From Bacillus alkalisoli (lineage in GTDB: Bacteria; Bacillota; Bacilli; Bacillales; Bacillaceae_I): a stretch of DNA of 64,000 nt. A program made the position numbers and the translations under genes. This document shows, in pieces, positions 55,899 through 64,000 of the stretch. The stretch is taken from the NCBI RefSeq assembly GCF_002797415.1, contig NZ_KZ454944.1, positions 1,630,665 through 1,694,664 on the forward strand, read 5' to 3'. How positions within the stretch are numbered: position 1 is the stretch's first letter; the number at the start of each line of letters is the position of its first letter. The notes under the pieces were generated by a model. The model did no database searches. It was given only the letters and a program-made list of their open reading frames with translations, and was not told where the DNA came from.

Positions 55899-56861
55899 AT
55901 GAAATTAAAAATGATGTATTCTTTCTTGAATACCGATCTTCAATTAATAGAATCAGAATTAGAAAAATCGATTGAAACCGATCGATTTTTGTTACAGGAA
56001 GCTTCGTTGCATCTATTACAAGCGGGTGGAAAGAGAATTCGACCTGTCTTCGTTCTGTTAGCAGCGAAGTTTGGTGACTATGACATTCATAGAGTTAAAC
56101 ATGTAGCCGTAGCTTTGGAATTAATTCATATGGCTTCTCTAGTCCACGATGACGTAATTGATGATGCAGATATGAGAAGAGGACAGCCAACGATTAAAGC
56201 GAGATGGGATAATAAAATAGCCATGTATACTGGGGATTATATTTTCGCCAGGTCGCTGGAATTAATGACGAGAATTGACAATGTAGAAGCACATCGTATT
56301 ATCTCTCATACAATAGTGGAACTTTGCCGTGGGGAAATCGAACAAATTAGAGATAAGTTTAATACAGAACAAAATTTACGAACATATTTACGCAGAATTA
56401 AGAGGAAAACCGCGTTGTTGATTGCAGCTAGTTGTCAAATTGGGGCACTTACAGCCAACGCACCTAAAGAAGTTCATGAAGCACTTTTTAAATTCGGTTA
56501 TTATGTCGGAATGTCGTTTCAAATTACCGACGATATATTAGACTTTACAGCAACAGAACAACAGTTAGGTAAGCCTGCTGGTAGTGATTTAAGGCAAGGG
56601 AATATTACGTTGCCAGTGTTATATGCTATGGAAAACCACTCGTTTAAAGAGAAATTGAATCGCTTGAATGAGCAGTCTCCAGAGGAAGATTTACTTGAAC
56701 TTATTCATTTTATTAAACAAAGCGACGCAGTGGATCGTTCATTTGCGTTAAGCGATCGTTATTTGGAAAAAGCTTTTAAGCAATTAGAAAAGCTGCCAAG
56801 TGGCCAAGCAAAACGAACATTAAATAATATTGCGAAATTTATTGGAAAGCGAAAATATTAA
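55899..56861 (+). CDS. hepT: Heptaprenyl diphosphate synthase component 2
   Basis: Catalytic trans-prenyltransferase. The first aspartate-rich motif is VHDDVIDDADMRRG, the second FQITDDILDF; GGKRIRP near residue 42 binds diphosphate. It has 320 residues from ATG 55899, eight bases after AAAAGG; GTG 55890 overlaps the site. Confidence 0.96.
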   Translation: MKLKMMYSFLNTDLQLIESELEKSIETDRFLLQEASLHLLQAGGKRIRPVFVLLAAKFGDYDIHRVKHVAVALELIHMASLVHDDVIDDADMRRGQPTIKARWDNKIAMYTGDYIFARSLELMTRIDNVEAHRIISHTIVELCRGEIEQIRDKFNTEQNLRTYLRRIKRKTALLIAASCQIGALTANAPKEVHEALFKFGYYVGMSFQITDDILDFTATEQQLGKPAGSDLRQGNITLPVLYAMENHSFKEKLNRLNEQSPEEDLLELIHFIKQSDAVDRSFALSDRYLEKAFKQLEKLPSGQAKRTLNNIAKFIGKRKY

Positions 56862-56969
56862 GATAATTCTCCACTTTAAGTTGAAAAACATAGAAAAGAG
56901 TGATATATTTTCTATGGTTAGATTGTTTCTAACAGTACATATTTCAATTTTTGGGGTGGAGATTTTATT

Positions 56970-57416
56970 ATGGAAAAAACATTTTTAATGGTAAAACCTG
57001 ATGGTGTTCAAAGAAATTTAGTAGGTGAAATCGTTTCTCGCTTTGAGAAAAAAGGTTTCCACTTAGTTGGAGCTAAATTAATGCAAATTCCTACAACTTT
57101 AGCTGAAACTCATTATGGTGAGCATAAAGAGCGTCCTTTCTTCGGTGAACTAGTAGACTTCATTACTTCTGGACCAGTTTTCGCAATGGTATGGGAAGGT
57201 GAAAATGTAATCGCTACTGCTCGTCAAATGATGGGTGCTACTAATCCTAAAGATGCAATGCCTGGAACAATCCGTGGTGACTTCGGAGTAACTGTAGGTA
57301 AAAACATTATTCACGGTTCCGACTCTCCTGACAGCGCTGTACGCGAAATCGGATTATTCTTCAATGAAGATCAATTAGTAGAATACAAAAAAGAAATGAA
57401 TACTTGGATTTATTAA
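56970..57416 (+). CDS. ndk: Nucleoside diphosphate kinase
   Basis: Transfers the gamma phosphate among NTPs through phosphohistidine His115 ([12 protein letters not shown]). [15 protein letters not shown] at the N-terminus is diagnostic. It has 148 residues and starts at ATG 56970 after GGGGTGGAG. It lies between hepT and cheR, as in B. subtilis. Confidence 0.97.
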   Translation: MEKTFLMVKPDGVQRNLVGEIVSRFEKKGFHLVGAKLMQIPTTLAETHYGEHKERPFFGELVDFITSGPVFAMVWEGENVIATARQMMGATNPKDAMPGTIRGDFGVTVGKNIIHGSDSPDSAVREIGLFFNEDQLVEYKKEMNTWIY

Positions 57417-57421
57417 TTTTT

Positions 57422-57435
57422 TGTAAACGTTTACG
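57422..57435 (+). promoter_or_regulatory. cre-like palindrome
   Basis: TGTAAACGTTTACG fits the catabolite-responsive consensus TGWAARCGYTWNCW at 13 of 14 positions. It sits between the ndk stop and its terminator, an unusual place for a CcpA site. Confidence 0.4.
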
Positions 57436-57436
57436 A

Positions 57437-57462
57437 AGCCAGCTGAAAAGCTGGTTTTTTTA
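57437..57462 (+). terminator. ndk terminator
   Basis: CCAGCT / AGCTGG stem with a 4-nt loop and T-run. Confidence 0.88.
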
Positions 57463-57478
57463 TTTTGTATACAATTAA

Positions 57479-58385
<907 letters not shown>

Positions 58386-58387
<2 letters not shown>

Positions 58388-58416
58388 AGTTCATCTAAGT
58401 AGATGAACTCTTTTTT
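58386..58416 (+). terminator. cheR terminator
   Basis: AGAGTTCATCT / AGATGAACTCT stem with a 4-nt loop and T-run, overlapping the stop. Confidence 0.9.
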
Positions 58417-58484
58417 AAAGGCTATGAAAAGAAAATTGTTGATTATTAAAGCAATACTAGTCGTTGAGTAAAACTACTAATTAG

Positions 58485-58628
58485 CGTTGATTTCCGTGAA
58501 AGGCGGAGACTCCTGCGGGAGAAGCGGGGAGCGGGAGACCCCGCAGTCGCGAATGCGAAGAGGAGGCTCCCGGCCCGCCCGCGGAAAGCGGAGCCTTTCA
58601 CGGAAATCAACAGCGGTCTTTAACACAG
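58485..58628. repeat. Palindromic repeat, type B (copy 5, full length)
   Basis: Outer arms GTTGATTTCCGTGAAAGG and CCTTTCACGGAAATCAAC, interior GGAGACTCCTGCGGGAGAAG, GGGAGACCCCGCAG, GAGGAGGCTCCCG and CCCGCGGAAAGCGG; the tail CGGTCTTTAACACA matches copies 1 and 2. It fills much of the 353-nt cheR-aroF gap. Confidence 0.92.
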
Positions 58629-58740
58629 TCATAAAAAAAATGGTATAGTATGTTGAGAAATATTTTGTATCTTATGATATAGTAAATACATACGCATTAA
58701 CACTTAAACGCTTTAAATAAATAAAGAGGAGGCGGGGTAA

Positions 58741-59913
58741 TTGAGATACTTAACTGCTGGTGAATCACACGGCCCTCAACTTACAACAATTATAGAAGGT
58801 ATTCCTGCTGGTCTACAACTAACAAAAGAAGATATAGATATAGAGTTAGCTAGACGTCAAAAAGGGCACGGTCGTGGACGAAGAATGCAAATTGAAAAAG
58901 ACAGCGTACAAATTACAAGTGGAGTTCGTCACGGACTGACTTTAGGTTCACCTATTGCATTAGTAGTAGAAAATAAAGACTGGACACACTGGACAAAAAT
59001 TATGGGTATTGAACCTCCAGAAGAAAATGAACAAGATGAAGGAAAAAGAATTGTTTCAAGACCACGACCTGGTCATGCCGATTTAAACGGAGCCATTAAA
59101 TACGGCCATCGTGATATGCGAAATGTATTAGAACGGTCATCTGCAAGGGAAACAACAGTGAGAGTGGCAGCTGGTGCTGTAGCAAAAAAACTATTAAAAG
59201 AGCTTGGAATTACAGTTGCAGGGCACGTTGTCGAGATTGGTGGAGTAATAGCATCTAACATAAACGTTCAAACAATAGAAGAGCTACAAACGGCAACAGA
59301 ACAATCACCAGTACGTTGCTTTGACAAACAAGCGGAACAACAAATGATGGAAGCAATAGATGAAGCAAAACAAAACGGGGATTCCATCGGCGGCGTAGTC
59401 GAAGTAATTGTGGATGGCATGCCTCCTGGAGTAGGAAGTTATGTGCATTATGATCGCAAACTAGACTCCAAAATTGCGTCCGCTATTATTAGTATAAATG
59501 CATTCAAAGGCGTGGAGTTTGGAATTGGGTTTGAAGCAGCTCGCCTTCCTGGTAGTAAAGTACACGATGAAATTGCATGGAGTGAAGAAAAAGGCTATTA
59601 TCGACTAACTAACAATTTAGGTGGATTTGAAGGTGGAATGACAACGGGGATGCCAATCGTTGTTAGAGGTGTAATGAAGCCGATTCCTACTCTTTATAAA
59701 CCATTAAAAAGTGTCGACATCGAAACGAAGGAGCCATTCCAAGCAAGTATAGAACGTTCCGATAGTTGTGCAGTTCCTGCTGCAAGTGTTGTTGCAGAAG
59801 CGGTTGTTGCTTGGGAAGTAGCTTGTGCAGTAGTAGAACAGTTTGGCCAAGATCGAATGGATGCTATTCGGAACAATGTTGAAGGAATGAAAGAGCATGC
59901 AGCCAAATTTTAA
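58741..59913 (+). CDS. aroF: Chorismate synthase
   Basis: FMN-dependent last step of the shikimate pathway (AroC of E. coli, AroF in B. subtilis naming). Motifs: [44 protein letters not shown] and RSSARETT. It has 390 residues and starts at TTG 58741 after GGAGGCGGGG. It is the first gene of the aro-trp supraoperon and overlaps aroB by 17 nt. Confidence 0.97.
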   Translation: MRYLTAGESHGPQLTTIIEGIPAGLQLTKEDIDIELARRQKGHGRGRRMQIEKDSVQITSGVRHGLTLGSPIALVVENKDWTHWTKIMGIEPPEENEQDEGKRIVSRPRPGHADLNGAIKYGHRDMRNVLERSSARETTVRVAAGAVAKKLLKELGITVAGHVVEIGGVIASNINVQTIEELQTATEQSPVRCFDKQAEQQMMEAIDEAKQNGDSIGGVVEVIVDGMPPGVGSYVHYDRKLDSKIASAIISINAFKGVEFGIGFEAARLPGSKVHDEIAWSEEKGYYRLTNNLGGFEGGMTTGMPIVVRGVMKPIPTLYKPLKSVDIETKEPFQASIERSDSCAVPAASVVAEAVVAWEVACAVVEQFGQDRMDAIRNNVEGMKEHAAKF

Positions 59914-61003
59914 TAGCAGCTCTAATCTTCTTATTGAAACAAAGTCTAAATCATATCCAGTGTACATTGGAGATAATGTTCGGTCCGAACTAGTACCGTT
60001 TCTTTTAAACCTTCCGAAAAAACCAACTAAAATATGTATCGTGACAGATGATAAAGTAGCAACCCTATATTTAGACGACATAAAACAACAGGTTTCCGAA
60101 AGTTTCCAGACGTACCATTACATGATTCCTAGTGGGGAAGCATCGAAAAATTTCGACCAATATTATATGATCCAAACTTATTTGTTAGAGCAAGGTTTTG
60201 ATCGCAATTCTCTAATCTTAGCATTAGGTGGCGGTGTTGTAGGGGACTTAGCTGGGTTTGTAGCGGCAACGTATATGAGAGGCATTCGCTTCATTCAAAT
60301 GCCAACTACATTACTTGCCCATGATAGTGCAGTTGGAGGCAAAGTCGCCATCAATCATTCGTTAGGTAAAAATATGATTGGTGCCTTTTATCAACCAGAA
60401 GCAGTGCTTTACGATGTGTCTTTTCTTCGTTCTTTAAGCGAAAGGGAGTTACGGTCGGGTTTTGCGGAAGTAATCAAACACGGACTCATTAAAGATCAAA
60501 CATTTTTCCATTGGCTTGAACAAAAGGTCCTTACTATTCATGACTTAAATAAAAGAGATATTATTACTACATGTATAGAAAAGGGAATACAAATTAAAGC
60601 TGAAGTTGTAAAAGAAGATGAAACAGAGTCAGGAGTTCGTGCAATTTTAAATTTTGGTCACACAGCAGGACATGCGGTTGAAAACTATCAAGGTTATGGA
60701 ACTTTTTTACACGGAGACGCCGTAGCAATTGGAATGTTAATTGCTGCAAAAATAAGCGAAGAATTAAATGGCTTTCAACAATATAATAAAATACTTAAAA
60801 TGTTAGAGCGTTTTGGTTTTCCTACGGCATTACAGCCAACAATGAATGCAGAAAAAATTGTAGCTAAAATGAAAAAAGACAAAAAATCAAAAGATGGGCA
60901 TATACATATGGTATTAATTAGTCGAATTGGCGAAGTGTATGTACAGCCTGTAGAGGATTATCTTGTATTAGAAGTAGTAACGCAATTTATACCAAAAAAG
61001 TAA
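59897..61003 (+). CDS. aroB: 3-dehydroquinate synthase
   Basis: NAD- and metal-dependent conversion of DAHP to 3-dehydroquinate. The nucleotide motif is [20 protein letters not shown], the metal-binding region includes [12 protein letters not shown] and [20 protein letters not shown]. It has 368 residues. ATG 59897 lies inside the end of aroF, preceded by AAGGA. Confidence 0.95.
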   Translation: MQPNFNSSSNLLIETKSKSYPVYIGDNVRSELVPFLLNLPKKPTKICIVTDDKVATLYLDDIKQQVSESFQTYHYMIPSGEASKNFDQYYMIQTYLLEQGFDRNSLILALGGGVVGDLAGFVAATYMRGIRFIQMPTTLLAHDSAVGGKVAINHSLGKNMIGAFYQPEAVLYDVSFLRSLSERELRSGFAEVIKHGLIKDQTFFHWLEQKVLTIHDLNKRDIITTCIEKGIQIKAEVVKEDETESGVRAILNFGHTAGHAVENYQGYGTFLHGDAVAIGMLIAAKISEELNGFQQYNKILKMLERFGFPTALQPTMNAEKIVAKMKKDKKSKDGHIHMVLISRIGEVYVQPVEDYLVLEVVTQFIPKK

Positions 61004-61037
61004 CATCCTTTCGAAATGATTATTAGGGGGGGATTCA

Positions 61038-61403
61038 ATGATAAGAGGAATTCGCGGAGCTACAACAATTAATAAAAATGATGAACAGGAAATTACGGTT
61101 AAAACAGAGCAACTACTTTCAGAAATGATTAAAACAAATGATGTACAGTCTGATTGTGTTGCCCAAATTTTAATTTCTGTAACAGATGATATTAATGCTA
61201 GCTTTCCAGCAAAAGCACTACGAAATTTTAAAGGATGGGACTATGTACCAGTAATGTGCATGAAAGAAATAAATGTTCCTGACGCCTTACCACTATGTAT
61301 AAGAATTATGATGACGGTTAATACAAACCTAGAACAAAAGCAGATAAATCATGTTTATTTAAACGGTGCAACCAAACTTCGCCCGGATCTGTTGAAAACA
61401 TAG
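61038..61403 (+). CDS. aroH: Chorismate mutase, AroH class
   Basis: Rearranges chorismate to prephenate for phenylalanine and tyrosine. The small trimeric AroH type, 121 residues. Active-site residues correspond to Arg6, Glu77 and Arg89 (one less than B. subtilis numbering because of one fewer N-terminal residue). It starts at ATG 61038 after GGGGGG. The trp promoter lies directly after it. Confidence 0.95.
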   Translation: MIRGIRGATTINKNDEQEITVKTEQLLSEMIKTNDVQSDCVAQILISVTDDINASFPAKALRNFKGWDYVPVMCMKEINVPDALPLCIRIMMTVNTNLEQKQINHVYLNGATKLRPDLLKT

Positions 61404-61447
61404 GATAGTATTAAAACAATCCGTCATTCATAGCAACGCATTATAGA

Positions 61448-61476
61448 TTGACAAAAGTAAAAAATAAAGATAAAGT
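61448..61476 (+). promoter_or_regulatory. trp operon promoter
   Basis: TTGACA (61448-61453), 17-nt spacer, TAAAGT (61471-61476). The transcript should start near 61483, at the base of the 5' stem-loop. Confidence 0.85.
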
Positions 61477-61478
61477 TT

Positions 61479-61512
61479 TAAACTAAGAATATAGAGAATA
61501 TTCTTAGTTTAG
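61479..61512 (+). promoter_or_regulatory. 5' stem-loop of the trp leader
   Basis: AAACTAAGAATAT / ATATTCTTAGTTT, up to 13 bp with a 5-nt loop, at the very start of the leader. In B. subtilis the equivalent structure aids TRAP binding. Confidence 0.75.
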
Positions 61513-61624
61513 TTAAAGATTAGTTAGGTTTTTAGTTGAGAGATAGTTATTAGATGAGACTTGAGAATTGATTATTAGTTGAGATGAGTAGGGTAGAGCT
61601 GAGAATGAGTTGAGAAGAGCAGAG
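61505..61624 (+). promoter_or_regulatory. TRAP-binding region (GAG/UAG repeats)
   Basis: TAG or GAG triplets at 61505, 61510, 61521, 61525, 61533, 61538, 61544, 61551, 61556, 61563, 61576, 61581, 61586, 61594, 61601, 61607, 61612, 61617 and 61622, most with 2- or 3-nt spacers. More than the 11 needed for one TRAP ring. Confidence 0.88.
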
Positions 61625-61644
61625 TTAACGTTTAAAATTTTTCT

Positions 61645-61681
61645 ACCCAAAGACGAAAGTGTCTTTGGGTTGTTTATTTTT
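61645..61681 (+). terminator. trp attenuator terminator
   Basis: ACCCAAAGAC / GTCTTTGGGT 10-bp stem, 6-nt loop, TGTTTATTTTT. The competing antiterminator pairs GGGTAGA (61591-61597, inside the TRAP site) with TCTACCC (61642-61648), overlapping the 5' arm. Confidence 0.88.
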
Positions 61682-61741
61682 AGGAGAAATCCTTGAATAA
61701 TGGGCTTTGTTAAAAAGTATTGTTGATATAAACATATCTTT

Positions 61742-61787
61742 CTGTTGATTGGAGCGGGAGTCAGCGACTCTCCCGTGAATCAACAGC
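61742..61787. repeat. Palindromic repeat, type B, short form (copy 6) within the trp leader
   Basis: CTGTTGATT...GGGAGT and ACTCTCCC...AATCAACAG arms around a short centre. It lies between the attenuator and trpE. Confidence 0.75.
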
Positions 61788-61857
61788 TATGTTTAGCAGA
61801 GCCAATAATAGAAAAATTCCACTACAGTATAGGCATCTATACATTCCTCTTCACTCA

Positions 61858-61882
61858 TTCTCCATGATTATTAAATGGAGGA
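61858..61882 (+). promoter_or_regulatory. Hairpin covering the trpE ribosome binding site
   Basis: TTCTCCAT (61858-61865) pairs with ATGGAGGA (61875-61882), seven Watson-Crick pairs and one G-U, 9-nt loop. ATGGAGGA contains the trpE Shine-Dalgarno sequence. Confidence 0.65.
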
Positions 61883-61891
61883 GCGAGTATT

Positions 61892-63406
61892 TTGAGTTTA
61901 ACTTCTTTTTTACAACATTCCCAAGAGTATGAGATTATCCCTGTTTTTGAGAACTTTTTATCGGATAGGATGACACCAATAGAAATATTTGAGTCATTAA
62001 AAAAAGAGGCTGTTTATTTGTTAGAAAGTAAAGATGACAAATCTGCTTGGTCAAACTATTCATTTATTGGCTTAGATCCTATGTTTACGATTGAAGGGTC
62101 AGAAGTCATTTCCTTAAAAGATATGAAAGGAAAGATTATTTTTCAATCGACAAGTCTTTCTGCAATCTTTCAAGCATTAACAGATATTTTTAAAATTAAA
62201 ACGGTAAAAGATTTGAACCTTCCCTTTACAGGGGGAGCAGTTGGATATATAGCATATGATCATATCCAATTTATAGATAAAGTACCGCTTAAGAAAAGAA
62301 ACAGAAACGATCACACAGTCCAGTTGTATATATGTGAAACACTCCTTGTAATGGATCATAAGAAGAATAACACTTCGATTATTCACTATGTTCAATTAAG
62401 TGGAAAGGAAACTGTTGACCAGAAAAAACTGCATTACGAAAAAGGTAAAAGTAGATTAAAAACGTTGATACAACAAATTCATCAACCGGTTAACGATAAA
62501 AAAGAAACATCATCTACGTTAGACAAACGAAGTATAAAAAAATACTTGCCTGTCGCCTCTAGTTATACGAAAGAAAGATATTGTAATGACGTAAAAAAGA
62601 TTCAAAAGTATATACACCAGGGAGATATCTTTCAATGCGTTTTGTCACAAAGATTTACTGTAAAGTCAAATATACAAGCTTTCGACGTTTACAGGGTGCT
62701 ACGCAACACAAATCCTTCTCCCTATTTGTTTTATATTAAGTTAAAAGATAGTGAGTTGATAGGTAGTTCACCAGAGCGATTAATTCAAGTGAAAAACGGC
62801 GAACTAGAAATTCATCCGATAGCAGGAACTAGAAGACGTGGAAATACGACAGAAGAAGACGAGAAATTGAAGGAAAGCCTTTTACAAGATGAAAAAGAAG
62901 CAGCGGAACACATTATGCTGGTAGATTTAGCTCGTAATGATATCGGCCGTGTTGCAACGTATGGATCCGTTAAAATGACTAGGTTAAGAGAAATAGTCTA
63001 TTTTTCCGAAGTGATGCACATTATCAGTGTAGTCAATGGTCAACTAGACGCATCAAAATCACCGATGGATGCCCTGTTAGCAACTTTTCCAGCGGGTACC
63101 GTTTCAGGTGCTCCAAAAGTAAGGGCGATGCAAATAATAGAAGAGTTAGAGCCAATAGCACGCAATAAATATGCAGGAGCTGTATGCTATATAAGTTTTG
63201 ATGGCAACATCGATTCTTGTATAACAATAAGAACAATAGAAAAACAGCATGATAACTTTCATATACAAGCAGGTGCCGGTGTCGTTGCGGATTCTATTCC
63301 AGAGTTAGAGTGGGAAGAGACTAAAAACAAAGCGAAGGCATTGCTTCATGCTATTCAAATGGCACATAATATTTTCTCTGAAAAAGGGGTGTTAGCGAAT
63401 GATTAA
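61892..63406 (+). CDS. trpE: Anthranilate synthase component I
   Basis: Chorismate-using subunit of anthranilate synthase. The tryptophan feedback site LLESKDDKSAWSNYSFIG is near residue 47; the catalytic domain has IQKYIHQGDIFQCVLSQRF, PIAGTRRRG and FPAGTVSGAPK...AGAVCYISFDGNID. It has 504 residues and starts at TTG 61892 after GGAGGAGCG. It overlaps trpD by 8 nt. Confidence 0.97.
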   Translation: MSLTSFLQHSQEYEIIPVFENFLSDRMTPIEIFESLKKEAVYLLESKDDKSAWSNYSFIGLDPMFTIEGSEVISLKDMKGKIIFQSTSLSAIFQALTDIFKIKTVKDLNLPFTGGAVGYIAYDHIQFIDKVPLKKRNRNDHTVQLYICETLLVMDHKKNNTSIIHYVQLSGKETVDQKKLHYEKGKSRLKTLIQQIHQPVNDKKETSSTLDKRSIKKYLPVASSYTKERYCNDVKKIQKYIHQGDIFQCVLSQRFTVKSNIQAFDVYRVLRNTNPSPYLFYIKLKDSELIGSSPERLIQVKNGELEIHPIAGTRRRGNTTEEDEKLKESLLQDEKEAAEHIMLVDLARNDIGRVATYGSVKMTRLREIVYFSEVMHIISVVNGQLDASKSPMDALLATFPAGTVSGAPKVRAMQIIEELEPIARNKYAGAVCYISFDGNIDSCITIRTIEKQHDNFHIQAGAGVVADSIPELEWEETKNKAKALLHAIQMAHNIFSEKGVLAND

Positions 63407-64000
63407 ACAAACAATTCAACTATTACTAGACGGAAAAACTTTATCAATTGATGAAGCAGAAAAAACAATGACATCGATCATGAACGGTGAAGTTACAGAT
63501 AGTCAAATAGCAAGTATCTTAACCATCCTAAGGTTTAGAGAGGAAGCAGTTGAAGAAATGATTGGCTTTACTATGGCTATGAGGAAAAAAATGAGCCGAA
63601 TATCCTACCAACAAACAAACTTAGTGGATACATGTGGCACAGGTGGGGATAAAGCATCTACCTTTAATATATCAACAGCTGCAGCTATCGTAGCAGCTAG
63701 TGGTGGAGCAACTGTAGCCAAACATGGGAACCGCGCTTTTTCCTCTAATACAGGGAGTGCGGATGTACTAGAAGCACTACGTATTCCGATTCAGTTAGAT
63801 AAACAAGCTGCCATTACTAGACTAAATGAGAAAGGAATGGCTTTCTTATTTGCACCGAAGTTTCACACTTCTATGAAAAACGTGGCTCTCTCTAGAAAAG
63901 AAATCGGATTTCGAACAATCTTTAATATTTTAGGGCCATTAGCTAATCCAGTAGCATGTGAAAATCAAGTTATCGGTGTATTTTCTATCGATTATGCAAG
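63399..64000 (+). CDS. trpD: Anthranilate phosphoribosyltransferase (partial, runs off the window)
   Basis: Joins anthranilate to PRPP. About 200 codons are present from ATG 63399, which overlaps the trpE stop. The N-terminal helical domain is followed by DTCGTGGDKASTFNIST (PRPP-binding), AKHGNRAFSSNTGSADVLEAL and FGFRTIFNILGPLANP-like segments. The frame is open to the window edge. Confidence 0.95.
   Translation, partial: MIKQTIQLLLDGKTLSIDEAEKTMTSIMNGEVTDSQIASILTILRFREEAVEEMIGFTMAMRKKMSRISYQQTNLVDTCGTGGDKASTFNISTAAAIVAASGGATVAKHGNRAFSSNTGSADVLEALRIPIQLDKQAAITRLNEKGMAFLFAPKFHTSMKNVALSRKEIGFRTIFNILGPLANPVACENQVIGVFSIDYA

Overview
The window is low-GC, almost entirely forward-strand chromosome of an endospore-forming Bacillaceae species. 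The gene order follows the Bacillus subtilis chromosome from the end of the rib operon through the aro-trp supraoperon, with sporulation genes (dacB-spmAB, sleB-ypeB, spoIVA), bacillithiol (ypdA) and menaquinone (hepS-menG-hepT) functions. I see no rRNA, tRNA, CRISPR, prophage or complete insertion sequence.

Layout. 0-5.4 kb: ribH, ribT, ypuF, scpA-scpB, an orphan gene, ypuI and an extended Fe/Mn superoxide dismutase. 5.7-19.5 kb: dacB-spmA-spmB, rluB, resABC, resDE, a cobalamin riboswitch with a lipoprotein and ECF S-component pair, and sigX-rsiX. 19.7-31.6 kb: an M23-LysM endopeptidase, FMN riboswitch-ribU, an epimerase-like protein, ferredoxin, ypbB-recQ-ypbD-ypbE, ypbF, small membrane genes, ypbG, a lipoprotein pseudogene and a CarH-like B12 photoreceptor regulator. 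31.8-46 kb: mecB, gudB, ypdA, asparaginase, prsW, sleB-ypeB, ypfA-ypfB, cmk-plsC-ypfD, fni, ypzI and yphA. 46-64 kb: der-gpsA, yphE-yphF, spoIVA, hbs, folE-mtrB, hepS-menG-hepT, ndk, cheR, aroF-aroB-aroH, the TRAP-type trp leader, trpE and partial trpD.

Regulatory logic that can be read: SigX has a near-perfect autoregulatory promoter; spoIVA has a sigma-E-type promoter; ribU and the B12 cassette sit behind riboswitches with terminators; and TRAP (mtrB) is encoded 8 kb upstream of its likely target, a trp leader with a 5' stem-loop, at least 16 GAG/UAG triplets, an antiterminator/terminator pair and a hairpin over the trpE ribosome binding site.

The unusual content is intergenic. (1) There are two arrays with a 21-nt period (cores GTGTAACATAAA and CNATAG) and two homologous arrays with a 52-nt period built on TGAACTT...AAGTTCA dyads, all close to whole numbers of helical turns. 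(2) There is a ~150-bp MITE-like family with long structured terminal inverted repeats and 4-bp target duplications in two copies; two of its copies end 35-37 bp before the gudB and sleB start codons. (3) There are about ten copies of GC-rich palindromic repeats in two architectures. These, with the CarH-like regulator and the B12 uptake cassette, are the best candidates for undescribed biology.
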